The notes: generated by a model not told the origin, from the sequence alone. Numbered from the stretch's first letter, positions 50,416 to 58,878 are shown. The stretch: DNA of 64,000 nt from Lachnospiraceae bacterium (GCA_017617545.1 JAFZVZ010000044.1:1-64000); one strand, 5' to 3'. Numbers and translations: made by a program.

Positions 50416-52212
50416 TTGGCTACCATTACGAAAGACATTATTTATGTAGGTGTGAATGATCATCAGGTCGATCTGTTCGAGGGGCAGTACGACGTGCCGA
50501 ACGGCATGGCGTACAATTCGTACTGCATCATGGACGAGAAGATCGCGATCATGGACACCGTGGACCGGAATTTTACGCATGAGTGGCTGGACAATGTCGC
50601 GAGCGCTCTCGGCGGGAGAAAGCCGGATTATCTTGTTGTGCAGCACATGGAGCCGGACCACTCCGCCAACATCGTGAATTTCATGAAGACCTATCCGGAG
50701 GCGACGATCGTGTCGTCCCAGAAGGCCTTTACGATGATGAAGAATTTCTTCGGCACCGAGTTTGAGGACCGCCGTGTCGTGATCGGCGACGGCGATACAC
50801 TTGCGCTTGGCCGCCACACACTTACCTTTGTCGCCGCGCCGATGGTGCACTGGCCGGAGGTCGTGATGACCTACGACAGCTGTGACAAGGTGTTATTTTC
50901 CGCGGACGGCTTCGGCAAATTCGGAGCGCTTGACGTGGAGGAGGACTGGGCCTGCGAGGCGAGACGGTACTACTTCGGTATCGTCGGCAAATACGGCGTA
51001 CAGGTGCAGAACGTCTTAAAGAAGGCCGCCGGCCTTGACATCGCGATCATCTGCCCGCTGCACGGACCGGTCCTGTCGGAGAACCTCGGGTATTATCTCG
51101 GACTGTACAACACGTGGTCGTCGTACACCGCGGAGACGGACGGCATCGTCGTGTGCTACACCTCCGTCTACGGCAACACGAAGCAGGCAGCTCTGCTTCT
51201 GGCTGACAAGCTGAAGGCGTACGGCGCGCCGAAGGTGGCGGTCAACGATCTCGCCCGCTGCGACATGGCAGAGGCGGTGGAGGACGCATTCCGCTACAGC
51301 AAGCTCGTGCTCGCGACGACAACGTACAACGCGGATATTTTCCCGTTCATGAAGGAGTTTATCAACCACCTCACGGAACGCGGATACCGCAACCGCACGA
51401 TCGGTATCATCGAGAACGGTTCCTGGGCGCCGCAGGCGGCGAAGACGATCCGCTCGATGTTTGAGAACAGCAAGAACATCACCTTCTGCGACACGACCGT
51501 GAAGATCATGTCGGCTCTGAACGACGAGTCAAAGCAGCAGGTGGACGACCTTGCGAAGGAGCTGTGCGCGGAGTACATCGCGATGCAGGGCGACAGCGTG
51601 ACCAAGAACGATTTCTCGGCGCTGTTCCGCATAGGCTACGGTCTCTACGTGGTCACGTCGCACGACGGCGCGAAGGACAACGGCCTGATCGTCAACACGG
51701 TCACGCAGGTGACGAACACGCCGAACCGCGTCGCGGTGTGCATCAACAAGCAGAATTATTCGCATCACATCATCAAGCAGACGGGCATGATGAATGTCAA
51801 CTGCCTCTCGGTGGACGCGCCGTTCTCGGTGTTCGAGGACTTCGGATTCCGGAGCGGACGCACCGTCGACAAGTTTGAAGGCATGGAGACCCTTCGCTCG
51901 GAAAATGGTCTCATCGTCCTTCCACGCTATGTGAACGCGTTCATGTCCCTCAAGGTGGAGCAGTACCTTGACCTCGATACGCACGGCATGTTCATCTGCA
52001 GCGTCACCGAGGCGCGCGTGCTGTCCGACCGCGAGACGATGACGTACACGTATTATCAGAACTATGTGAAGCCGAAGCCGCAGACGGAAGGCAAGAAGGG
52101 CTGGGTCTGCAAGGTGTGCGGATATGTCTACGAGGGCGACGAGCTGCCGGACGACATTGTATGCCCGCTGTGCAAGCACGGAGCGGCGGATTTTGAACCG
52201 ATCGGACAGTGA
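50416..52212 (+). CDS. Four-domain flavodiiron protein (diiron, flavodoxin, flavin reductase-like, rubredoxin)
   Basis: The 598-residue protein joins four domains. A beta-lactamase-like diiron domain (~1-250) has ligands HMEPDH, APMVHWPE, SADG and PLHGP. A flavodoxin domain (~255-400) carries SVYGNTKQAALLL. A flavin-reductase-like domain (~405-540) carries GLIVNTVTQVTNTPNR. A C-terminal rubredoxin (~545-598) carries CKVCGYVYEGDELPDDIVCP LC. Such proteins reduce O2 to water or NO to N2O in anaerobes; the fused modules let electrons flow within one chain. The start is TTG 50416 after CGGAGGAG. The aldo/keto reductase gene follows at 26 bases. Confidence 0.95.
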   Translation: MATITKDIIYVGVNDHQVDLFEGQYDVPNGMAYNSYCIMDEKIAIMDTVDRNFTHEWLDNVASALGGRKPDYLVVQHMEPDHSANIVNFMKTYPEATIVSSQKAFTMMKNFFGTEFEDRRVVIGDGDTLALGRHTLTFVAAPMVHWPEVVMTYDSCDKVLFSADGFGKFGALDVEEDWACEARRYYFGIVGKYGVQVQNVLKKAAGLDIAIICPLHGPVLSENLGYYLGLYNTWSSYTAETDGIVVCYTSVYGNTKQAALLLADKLKAYGAPKVAVNDLARCDMAEAVEDAFRYSKLVLATTTYNADIFPFMKEFINHLTERGYRNRTIGIIENGSWAPQAAKTIRSMFENSKNITFCDTTVKIMSALNDESKQQVDDLAKELCAEYIAMQGDSVTKNDFSALFRIGYGLYVVTSHDGAKDNGLIVNTVTQVTNTPNRVAVCINKQNYSHHIIKQTGMMNVNCLSVDAPFSVFEDFGFRSGRTVDKFEGMETLRSENGLIVLPRYVNAFMSLKVEQYLDLDTHGMFICSVTEARVLSDRETMTYTYYQNYVKPKPQTEGKKGWVCKVCGYVYEGDELPDDIVCPLCKHGAADFEPIGQ

Positions 52213-52238
52213 TCGCAGTGATCGGGAGGTAACAAACG

Positions 52239-53369
52239 ATGATGGAAAAAAGAGTGATGCCGACGACCGGGGCCGAGAACTCATTGCTTGGATTCGGGTG
52301 CATGCGTTTTCCGACGAAGGACGGAAAGATCGACTATGAGCGTTCGGCGAAGATGATCGACATGGCGTACAACGCCGGTGTGACGTACTATGACGTCGCG
52401 TATCCGTACCACGGGGGCGAGGCTGAGCCTGTCCTCGGCAAGATTTTGAAGAAGTATGACAGAAGCACGTTCCATCTGGCAACGAAGCTTCCGTGCTGGG
52501 AGGTGCACAGCCTCGACGACGCGAAGAGACTGTTCGCGTACCAGCTGGAGCGCCTTCAGGTGGACTACGTGGATTACTATCTGTTGCATGCCCTGGACAT
52601 CAACCGTTTCCGCGAGATGGTGTCGTACGGTGTGCCGGAGTATCTGGCGGAGCTGAAGGAGCAGGGCAAGATCCGTAATCTCGGATTTTCCTTCCACGAC
52701 AAGTACGAATCGTTCGTGGAGATCATCAACTACCGCGACTGGGATTTCTGCCAGATCCAGTACAACTACATGGACCGTGAAGACCAGGCCGGTGACAAGG
52801 GTGTTGCGCTCGCGACCGAGAAGGGGATCCCGCTTGTGATCATGGAGCCCATCAAGGGCGGTACGCTGGCGGTTTTGCCGGACGAGGTCATGAAGCCGTT
52901 CCGTGCGATCCGTCCGGATGCTTCCGCGGCTTCCTGGGCGCTTCGGTTTGTGGCAAGCCGTCCGATCATCAAGGTGATCTTAAGCGGAATGTCCGCGGAG
53001 GAGCAGGTGGCGGACAACCTGAATACCTTTACCAATTACGAGCCCATGACGGAGGAGGAGCTGGCGGCGGTCGATGAGGTGACCGCGAGGATCCGTGCTC
53101 GCGTGCGCAACGGCTGCACGGGCTGCCGGTACTGCATGCCGTGCCCGAACGGCGTGGATATCCCGAGAAACTTCTCTGTCTGGAACAAGTTCGGAATGTA
53201 TGCCAACGTCGGCAGCACACGCTGGGACTGGAATCGTATCCCGGACGACGCGAAGGCGAAGAACTGCGTCGAGTGCGGCGCCTGCGAGGCGGCGTGCCCG
53301 CAGCATCTGTCCATCCGTGAGAACCTCGCCGCGCTGCAGGTTGAGCTTGATCAGGCGACGGCGGAGTGA
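52239..53369 (+). CDS. Aldo/keto reductase with a C-terminal 4Fe-4S dicluster domain
   Basis: The 376-residue protein has an N-terminal aldo/keto reductase barrel (~1-270) with the catalytic tetrad in TYYDVAYPYHGG, LATKLP and YYLLHAL. A ferredoxin-like tail with two Cys motifs (CTGCRYCMPCPNG and CVECGACEAACPQ) is present. Members of this family in anaerobes couple NAD(P)H chemistry to ferredoxin-type electron flow; the substrate is unknown. GGGAGG precedes the ATG. It lies directly after the flavodiiron gene. Confidence 0.93.
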   Translation: MMEKRVMPTTGAENSLLGFGCMRFPTKDGKIDYERSAKMIDMAYNAGVTYYDVAYPYHGGEAEPVLGKILKKYDRSTFHLATKLPCWEVHSLDDAKRLFAYQLERLQVDYVDYYLLHALDINRFREMVSYGVPEYLAELKEQGKIRNLGFSFHDKYESFVEIINYRDWDFCQIQYNYMDREDQAGDKGVALATEKGIPLVIMEPIKGGTLAVLPDEVMKPFRAIRPDASAASWALRFVASRPIIKVILSGMSAEEQVADNLNTFTNYEPMTEEELAAVDEVTARIRARVRNGCTGCRYCMPCPNGVDIPRNFSVWNKFGMYANVGSTRWDWNRIPDDAKAKNCVECGACEAACPQHLSIRENLAALQVELDQATAE

Positions 53370-53435
53370 GACCGCGCGACCAAAAGGACGACGGCGGTGA
53401 GAGACCGCAAGAAACAATGATCTGAGGTTTTTTGT

Positions 53436-54086
53436 TTGAATATCAAGGCTGTGATTTTTGATCTGGACGGTACGCTGATCGATACCGAGAGGCTGTACCG
53501 AATGTACTGGCCGAAAGCGCTTGCGCATTTCGGTTATGATCTGTCGGATGAGAGGGCGCTGATGCTGCGTTCTCTCGGACGGCCGTTCGCGCCGGAGCAG
53601 TTTAAGGAGTGGTTCGGTGAGGACTTTGATTATCCGAAGGTGCGCGCGTATCGCAAGGAGCTGATCGAGGCGCACATTGCCGAGCACGGTGTAGACGCGA
53701 AACCGGGTGTCCGGGAACTTACGGACCGGCTTGGTGAAATGGGGATCACGGTGGCCATCGCGACGGCGACCGACCCGGAGAGGACGGAGAGATATCTCGC
53801 GCTGGCGGGGCTTCAGGGCATTTTCCGAACCATCATCAGCGCGACGATGGTGCCGCACGGAAAGCCGGCGCCCGACATATACCTGTATGCCTGCGAGCAG
53901 CTCGGGCTGTCGCCGCAGGAGTGCATCGCGGTTGAGGACGCGCCGAACGGCGTGAGAAGCGCGTATGCGGCGGGATGCCGTGTCGTGATGGTTCCGGACC
54001 AGACGGAGCCTGATGAGGAGTTGCTGCCGATGCTTTACGCAAGAGTGGATTCCCTGGGCGACATTGTGAATCTCGTGAGAGGATAG
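53436..54086 (+). CDS. HAD-family phosphatase (beta-phosphoglucomutase-like subfamily)
   Basis: The 216-residue protein has motif I DLDGTLIDTE, motif II in IATATDPERT, motif III Lys in HGKPAPDIYL and motif IV VEDAPNGVRSAYAAG. The helical cap is of the C1 type. It would dephosphorylate a sugar phosphate or related metabolite. The start is TTG 53436 with a weak TGAGG site. The stop lies 52 bases before the GH5-like gene. Confidence 0.9.
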   Translation: MNIKAVIFDLDGTLIDTERLYRMYWPKALAHFGYDLSDERALMLRSLGRPFAPEQFKEWFGEDFDYPKVRAYRKELIEAHIAEHGVDAKPGVRELTDRLGEMGITVAIATATDPERTERYLALAGLQGIFRTIISATMVPHGKPAPDIYLYACEQLGLSPQECIAVEDAPNGVRSAYAAGCRVVMVPDQTEPDEELLPMLYARVDSLGDIVNLVRG

Positions 54087-54138
54087 GAATACGAAGAGCA
54101 GGACGAAAACAGTATCGCCGGAGGGCGAGAGGTGACCT

Positions 54139-55200
54139 ATGGAGAATCAGGAGAACAGCAGGATCGCGGAGCCTGCGCGTGACGCAGTCGCGAAGATGAA
54201 GCTCGGCTGGAATCTCGGAAATACGTTCGACTGTCACGGAAGCTGGTTTGAACAGATTCGCATGGAGACGGCATGGGGCAATCCCATCACGTCGCGGGAG
54301 CTGATCAAGATGCTGGCGGGCAGCGGTTTCGGCGCGATACGCATTCCCGTGACCTGGTATCCGCATATGGATGAGAGCGGACTGATCGACCCGGACTGGA
54401 TGAAACGCATCCGGCGAGTCGTGAGGATGTCCATAGCGGAGGGCATGTACTGTATCATTGACGTCCATCATGACGCAGGGGACATGCGAAGCTACGGAGG
54501 CGGCTGGATCCGCGCGGAACGCAACAATTACATGGCCAACCGTGACCGCGTGGCCTATATGTGGGAGCAGATCGCAGAGTATTTTGCGGAGGAGTCCGAC
54601 AAGCTGCTCTTTGAGGGCTTCGGGGATATCCTGAACGATGACAGCGAGTGGGACATGCCGTCCGCGGAGGAGATCGAAGTAGTCAACGAGTGGAATCAGC
54701 TGTTTGTGGACACGGTCCGCGCCACCGGCGGAGCCAACGCGACGCGCAACCTGATCGTCAATACCTATGCCGGAGGGTCAGGGGAGTACGTCCTGGAGGG
54801 GTTTGCGATCCCAAAGGATACGGCGGAAGGGCATCTGATCGCGGGGTTCCATTCCTACGCGCCGATCGGATTTACCTCCCGTGCGGCGACCTGGGCGCGG
54901 CAGACGGATGTGTTTGATTTCCTGTGCGAGGAAGAGGTGGAGCGTCAGTTTGAGACCATCGACCGAGCGTTCGCGAACAGAGACATTCCCATTCTGATCG
55001 GTGAGTTCGGAGCAATGGAGCGGGCAAACACGAAGGAACGCGCCAAATACGTTTCCTTCTTCCTGGGACTTGCACGAGCGCGCGGAATTCCGTGCTTTTA
55101 CTGGGATGACGGCAAGAAATACGCGATCATATCCAGGACTGACGCGAAGGCGCTTTACCCGGATATCTTGCAGGCGATGAAGACGGCTGCGGGGGTTTGA
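54139..55200 (+). CDS. GH5-family glycosidase-like protein with altered acid/base site
   Basis: The 353-residue protein follows the GH5 cellulase pattern: KLGWNLGNTFDCHG, FGAIRIPVTWYPHM, CIIDVHHDAGDM, FHSYAP and ILIGEFGAME with the nucleophile E289. The usual acid/base motif (N-E-P after F-E-x-M) is here FEGFGDILND, so the catalytic Glu is replaced by D163 and the preceding Asn by Gly. The protein may be inactive, slow, or use another residue. No signal peptide is present. GGCGAGAGGTG precedes the ATG. It lies between the HAD gene and the acidic repeat protein gene. Confidence 0.85.
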   Translation: MENQENSRIAEPARDAVAKMKLGWNLGNTFDCHGSWFEQIRMETAWGNPITSRELIKMLAGSGFGAIRIPVTWYPHMDESGLIDPDWMKRIRRVVRMSIAEGMYCIIDVHHDAGDMRSYGGGWIRAERNNYMANRDRVAYMWEQIAEYFAEESDKLLFEGFGDILNDDSEWDMPSAEEIEVVNEWNQLFVDTVRATGGANATRNLIVNTYAGGSGEYVLEGFAIPKDTAEGHLIAGFHSYAPIGFTSRAATWARQTDVFDFLCEEEVERQFETIDRAFANRDIPILIGEFGAMERANTKERAKYVSFFLGLARARGIPCFYWDDGKKYAIISRTDAKALYPDILQAMKTAAGV

Positions 55201-55340
55201 CCGCGGAAGGCAACGGCCGTGTCGGGAGCGGAGAGTATTCCGCTGCGACTGTGACGGCTATGGATGAGAACATGAGCGCGGGGGAATTTTCCGAAGGAAC
55301 GCGCATAGGGGTTACATTACAAAACAGGAGGGCTGGTATC

Positions 55341-56843
55341 GTGAACAAACGGGAGTTGTTGAGCAGCATGCGGGATCGGGTTGCCGAGATCCGCGATGGA
55401 ATGAGCAAGGTTGAGGAACATCTCTATGAGATTTCCGACTGCATCGACGCGAAGAAGTTCCTTTCCTCGGAATCGACCGGAAGCGTTATGGAAAACCTTG
55501 ACAAGATTGAGAAAGCGAGCGCGTTCTGCCGGGATCAGTATGAGGAGCTGAGCGGCGATCCGTTCGGCTTTGACAAGTTGGATGATCTGGAGGCGAGCCT
55601 GGATCGCATGGATGTTGTGCTCACCAACAGCGAGGAGGTTGATTCGGCGCTGCGGTTCATGTCGCTTTCCTGCGAGGATGAGACCGCGGTCACGGCCCTC
55701 ACGGAAGCGCAGGAGACACTGAGCGGGATCATCGGGGAATCGGATTCGATGACGCTTGCGAAAAATGATGACACCCTCGCGAGCCTGAAGCCCTATGCTC
55801 TGTTTATGAAGGCGTACGGCGAGAAACGCATGGTGGATGTGCTCGATTACATTCCGAAGCTGAGAGACTGCTTTGCCGACGATCTGGTTGCGGCGCTTTT
55901 AGATAAGCAGATCCGGTGCGCGGAGCCCGAGCGAAGCTTGGACGCGGAAGCGGAGCCGGAGATTGAGATCCCCGTCGGTGACGGCGAGCAGGAGGCGGAA
56001 GCCGTGATCGAGGTTACGGTTGACGCGGAGCCTGAGGAGCCCGAAGCACCCGAAGAGCCGGAAGCACCCGAAGAGCCGGAAGAGCCCGAGGAACCCGAAA
56101 CTCCCGAGGAGCCGGAAGAGCCGGAAGCACCTGAGGAGCCTGAGGAGCCCGAGGAGCCCGCAGAGCCCGAGATCGGGATCACGGTTGAGGATGAGCCCGA
56201 GGATGCCGAGCCTGCCATTGCGATCACCGTAGAGAACGATGAGCCTGAGGATGCGGAGCCCGCCATTGCGATCACCGTGGAAAATGATGAGCCCGAGGAC
56301 GCGGAGCCCGTGATCGAGATGCCTGTTGAGAACGACGAGCCCGAGGATGCGGAGCCCGCGATCGAGGCGCCGGTTGACAGTGACGAGCCTGAGGACGCAG
56401 AGCCCGCGATCGAAGTTCCGGTTGAGAGCGATGAGCCCGAGGATGCGGAGCCTGCGATCGATGTAACGGTTGATGCTGAGGAGCCCGACGAGTCCGAGAT
56501 CAAGATTTCCGTGAGCGTAGAGGAGAGCAACGAACCGGAATTGAGCTTTCTGTTTGACAAGGACAAGGCGGAGGAGGATTCTGATACCCCGGTACCGCCG
56601 GTTGACGACGAGGAAACCGCAGAGCCGGAGATCGAGGTGCCTTCGGATGCGGAGGAGGTCGAGGAGCCGGTCGTCGAGATCCCGGTTGACGGAGATGAGA
56701 TTGTCGAGGCGGTTGCAGAAGATATTGCAGAGGTTGCAGAGGACGTTGCGGAAGCTGCAGCGCCCGTAGAGCCCGAGAAGCCGGCTGAGCCGGAGAAGGC
56801 TCCCGAGAAGAAGGAGGGCGGTTTCTTCAGCCGCTGGTTCTGA
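55341..56843 (+). CDS. Acidic repeat protein with amphipathic C-terminus
   Basis: The 500-residue protein starts at GTG 55341 after AGGAGGG (spacing 8). The frame is open back to 55197, but the upstream part is not protein-like. Residues ~1-190 are helical. Then comes a Glu-Pro-rich block (APEEPEAPEEPEEPEEPETP) and about six 16-residue units of the form DEPEDAEPAIxxxVExx. The end is KKEGGFFSRWF, an amphipathic tail. No signal peptide is visible. The acidic repeats and short amphipathic end recall, in reverse, the Y-x-G-P protein at 29722. The function is unknown. Confidence 0.65.
   Translation: MNKRELLSSMRDRVAEIRDGMSKVEEHLYEISDCIDAKKFLSSESTGSVMENLDKIEKASAFCRDQYEELSGDPFGFDKLDDLEASLDRMDVVLTNSEEVDSALRFMSLSCEDETAVTALTEAQETLSGIIGESDSMTLAKNDDTLASLKPYALFMKAYGEKRMVDVLDYIPKLRDCFADDLVAALLDKQIRCAEPERSLDAEAEPEIEIPVGDGEQEAEAVIEVTVDAEPEEPEAPEEPEAPEEPEEPEEPETPEEPEEPEAPEEPEEPEEPAEPEIGITVEDEPEDAEPAIAITVENDEPEDAEPAIAITVENDEPEDAEPVIEMPVENDEPEDAEPAIEAPVDSDEPEDAEPAIEVPVESDEPEDAEPAIDVTVDAEEPDESEIKISVSVEESNEPELSFLFDKDKAEEDSDTPVPPVDDEETAEPEIEVPSDAEEVEEPVVEIPVDGDEIVEAVAEDIAEVAEDVAEAAAPVEPEKPAEPEKAPEKKEGGFFSRWF
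56036..56480 (+). repeat. Glu-Pro codon repeats and 48-bp units
   Basis: From 56036 the DNA repeats GAGCCCGAG-type codons for Glu-Pro-Glu. From about 56183 it has roughly six imperfect 48-bp units encoding DEPEDAEPAI-type segments. Units differ at several bases, so they are not very recent copies. Confidence 0.85.
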
Positions 56844-56854
56844 TCATGAGTATG

Positions 56855-56886
56855 ACCGGGCCGGTACTTTGCCGGCCCGGTTTTTT
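56855..56886 (+). terminator. Intrinsic terminator
   Basis: ACCGGGCCGG (56855-56864) and CCGGCCCGGT (56872-56881) form a perfect 10-bp stem with a 7-base loop. TTTTTT follows at 56881-56886. Confidence 0.93.
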
Positions 56887-56919
56887 GTGTGTCGGGGCGG
56901 GGGAGAGTGAAGATTAGCC

Positions 56920-56947
56920 TTTACATTTTCCGACGATGTGATACAAT
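56920..56947 (+). promoter_or_regulatory. Promoter of the CaCA exchanger gene
   Basis: TTTACA (56920-56925), a 16-base spacer and TACAAT (56942-56947). CATTTTCCG (56924-56932) overlaps the -35 box, as at the znuA promoter. Transcription from here gives a leader of about 120 bases. Confidence 0.7.
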
Positions 56948-56992
56948 AATCCGAGGAATCGTCGCGTACGGCGGTTCCTTGGATTTTATCCG

Positions 56993-57058
56993 TGTGACCG
57001 GGATTGCACGGAGGCTGTAATGCCGCGGAAACGGCAGGTTCGCCTTTGTAAGGTCACA
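56993..57058 (+). promoter_or_regulatory. Structured 5' leader, possible cis-regulatory RNA
   Basis: TGTGACC (56993-56999) and GGTCACA (57052-57058) form a closing 7-bp helix. Inside are TGCCG/CGGCA (57021-57036) with a 6-base loop and AGG-TTCG-CCT (57036-57046). Another hairpin, GGAATCGTCG to GGCGGTTCC, lies just before it (~56955-56978). The layout resembles a small multi-stem aptamer before an ion-exchanger gene, but I could not match it to a known riboswitch class. The ribosome site GGACGGAGG follows. Confidence 0.45.
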
Positions 57059-57075
57059 TCGGGGACGGAGGAATC

Positions 57076-58194
57076 ATGATTTCAGTATTGTCATTCTGGG
57101 AGAACTATATTACCAATCCGACACTGCTTCGGATTGTGACCAATCCCTATCTTCTTTTTGCCATCGGACTGGTGCTGCTGATCAAGGGCGGTGACTGGTT
57201 CGTCGACGGCGCTTCGGGCATCGCCAAGCGCTACCATGTGCCGGAGCTTCTGATCGGAGCAACGGTTGTTTCCGTAGGCACCACGCTTCCCGAGGTTATG
57301 GTTTCCTCGGGTGCCGCGTTCAAGGGTGTCGGCGATATCGCGTACGGCAACGCTCTCGGTTCGGTTATCTGCAACACGGCGCTGATCGCCGCGATCACGG
57401 TTGCCGTGAAGCCCTCGAAGACGGAGCGCAAGACGCTGATCCTCCCGGTTGTCGCATTTTTCGCGGCGGCTGCCGTATACTGCGTCGCGGCATACGGAAC
57501 CGGCAAATTCTCCAGACCGATCGGTATCGTTCTTCTGTCGATGTTCGTCATCTACATGATCGTCACGATCCGTCAGGCTGTGGTTGAAATGCGCAGCGGA
57601 CGCAAGGACAGCGCGCAGGCGGACAATAAGGCTGCTGACGGCGAAGCCTCCGCGAAGGCAGAGGAAAAGCCGCAGGAGAGCGGAGAGGCAGACAAGGCGG
57701 AGGAGAAGAAGCGTGCGCTTTGGCTTCTGCTGGTGATGATCGTGGCAGGCGCCGCGCTGATCGCTGTCGGAGCGGATCTGCTCGTTGATAACGCGACGAT
57801 CATCGCGAAGAACTTCGGTGTCTCCGATGCCATGATCGCGCTCACCGTGATCGCGCTCGGAACTTCGCTTCCGGAGCTTGTGACGGCAATTACTTCGCTG
57901 ATCAAGGGCCACGGTTCTCTGTCTCTCGGCAACGTGATCGGAGCGAACCTGTTCAACCTTGTTCTCGTGAGCGGTATGGCAGTGACCATATGCCCGTTCG
58001 GACTTCCCGCGGGGAAGACGATCGCCGGCATCAATTCCTCGCTGGTGGTGGATATCCCGGTCATGCTGTTCGTCATGGCGCTTCTCACCATACCCGCGAT
58101 CGTGCGCGAAAAGCTGTCGCGCGTACAGGGTTATCTGCTCCTTGCGACGTACGTGGCATTCACCGCGTTCCAGATCATTTTCTCGCTGCAGTAA
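57076..58194 (+). CDS. CaCA-family sodium/calcium-type cation exchanger
   Basis: The 372-residue protein has about ten membrane helices in two inverted halves. The alpha-repeats VGTTLPEVMVSS and LGTSLPELVTAI carry the conserved acidic residues that bind the cation. A charged cytoplasmic loop (~residues 175-212) joins the halves. It exchanges Ca2+ or a related ion for Na+ or H+ across the membrane, like YrbG. A promoter and a folded leader precede it and a terminator follows, so it is a single-gene unit. Confidence 0.93.
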   Translation: MISVLSFWENYITNPTLLRIVTNPYLLFAIGLVLLIKGGDWFVDGASGIAKRYHVPELLIGATVVSVGTTLPEVMVSSGAAFKGVGDIAYGNALGSVICNTALIAAITVAVKPSKTERKTLILPVVAFFAAAAVYCVAAYGTGKFSRPIGIVLLSMFVIYMIVTIRQAVVEMRSGRKDSAQADNKAADGEASAKAEEKPQESGEADKAEEKKRALWLLLVMIVAGAALIAVGADLLVDNATIIAKNFGVSDAMIALTVIALGTSLPELVTAITSLIKGHGSLSLGNVIGANLFNLVLVSGMAVTICPFGLPAGKTIAGINSSLVVDIPVMLFVMALLTIPAIVREKLSRVQGYLLLATYVAFTAFQIIFSLQ

Positions 58195-58253
58195 GAGGAA
58201 GGTCATTCGTCGGAAAATGAGCGGCGGGAAGCACAGTTGCATAAGTATTTCAG

Positions 58254-58282
58254 GCACGGGTCGGTTTCGGCCCGTGCTTTTT
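58254..58282 (+). terminator. Intrinsic terminator after the exchanger gene
   Basis: GCACGGG (58254-58260) and CCCGTGC (58271-58277) form a stem with a 10-base loop, followed by TTTTT. A copy of CGGAAAATG (58211-58219) lies between the stop codon and this hairpin. Confidence 0.88.
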
Positions 58283-58344
58283 AGTGCGTCTGTCACAAAA
58301 CCAGTAAATTATGCATTATACGACTGCATACCGGGAAATTGTGC

Positions 58345-58373
58345 TTTGCATTTTGCGAGTTTTTTGATATAAT
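58345..58373 (+). promoter_or_regulatory. Promoter of the asp23-nusB-xseAB-ispA-dxs-tlyA operon
   Basis: TTTGCA (58345-58350), a 17-base spacer and a perfect TATAAT (58368-58373). The next six genes overlap or nearly touch. The ~90-base leader can form GCCCTC/GAGGGC (58392-58412) and a second hairpin before the ribosome site CGGAGG. Confidence 0.8.
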
Positions 58374-58467
58374 GCTATCGATTATAACTATGCCCTCAGA
58401 TTACGGGAGGGCGATACCCCGGGGAACCCTTGCGGAATCGGTGTTTCCCTGAGATTCGGAGGTTAAC

Positions 58468-58860
58468 ATGAGCAGCAAAGATACGAGAGAGCCGGTGTAC
58501 GAGGCGGAGATTGAGATCGAGGGCACGGAAGGACAGGCCGTCGTCTCGGATGATGTAATTGCGACTGTGGTCGGACTTGCGGCAGCCGAGGTGGAGGGTG
58601 TGGCACATCTTTCCGGTAATCTGACGAAGGAAGTCATCGGACGCAACGGCATTAAGAATAACAGCAAGGGCGTCAAGATCAGCCTGATCGACGGACGCGT
58701 GGCGACCGAACTCTCGGTTTGCGTACAGTACGGCTACAGCGTACCCCGCGTTGCCAAGAACGTGCAGGAGAAGGTTCGCTCCGCGATCGAGAGCATGCTC
58801 GGTTTCGCGTCGGATCGCGTGACGCTGCATGTGGTGGGCGTTGATCTGGACCGTAAGTAA
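58468..58860 (+). CDS. Asp23/Gls24-family envelope stress protein
   Basis: The 130-residue protein matches the Asp23 domain: VSDDVIATVVGLAAAEVEGV AHLSG, later VCVQYGYSVPRVAKNVQEKV. Asp23 proteins associate with the membrane and help cell-envelope homeostasis. Its place before nusB is typical of Clostridia. CGGAGG precedes the ATG. Confidence 0.93.
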   Translation: MSSKDTREPVYEAEIEIEGTEGQAVVSDDVIATVVGLAAAEVEGVAHLSGNLTKEVIGRNGIKNNSKGVKISLIDGRVATELSVCVQYGYSVPRVAKNVQEKVRSAIESMLGFASDRVTLHVVGVDLDRK

Positions 58861-58878
58861 TCGTGCGGAGGATTTGAG

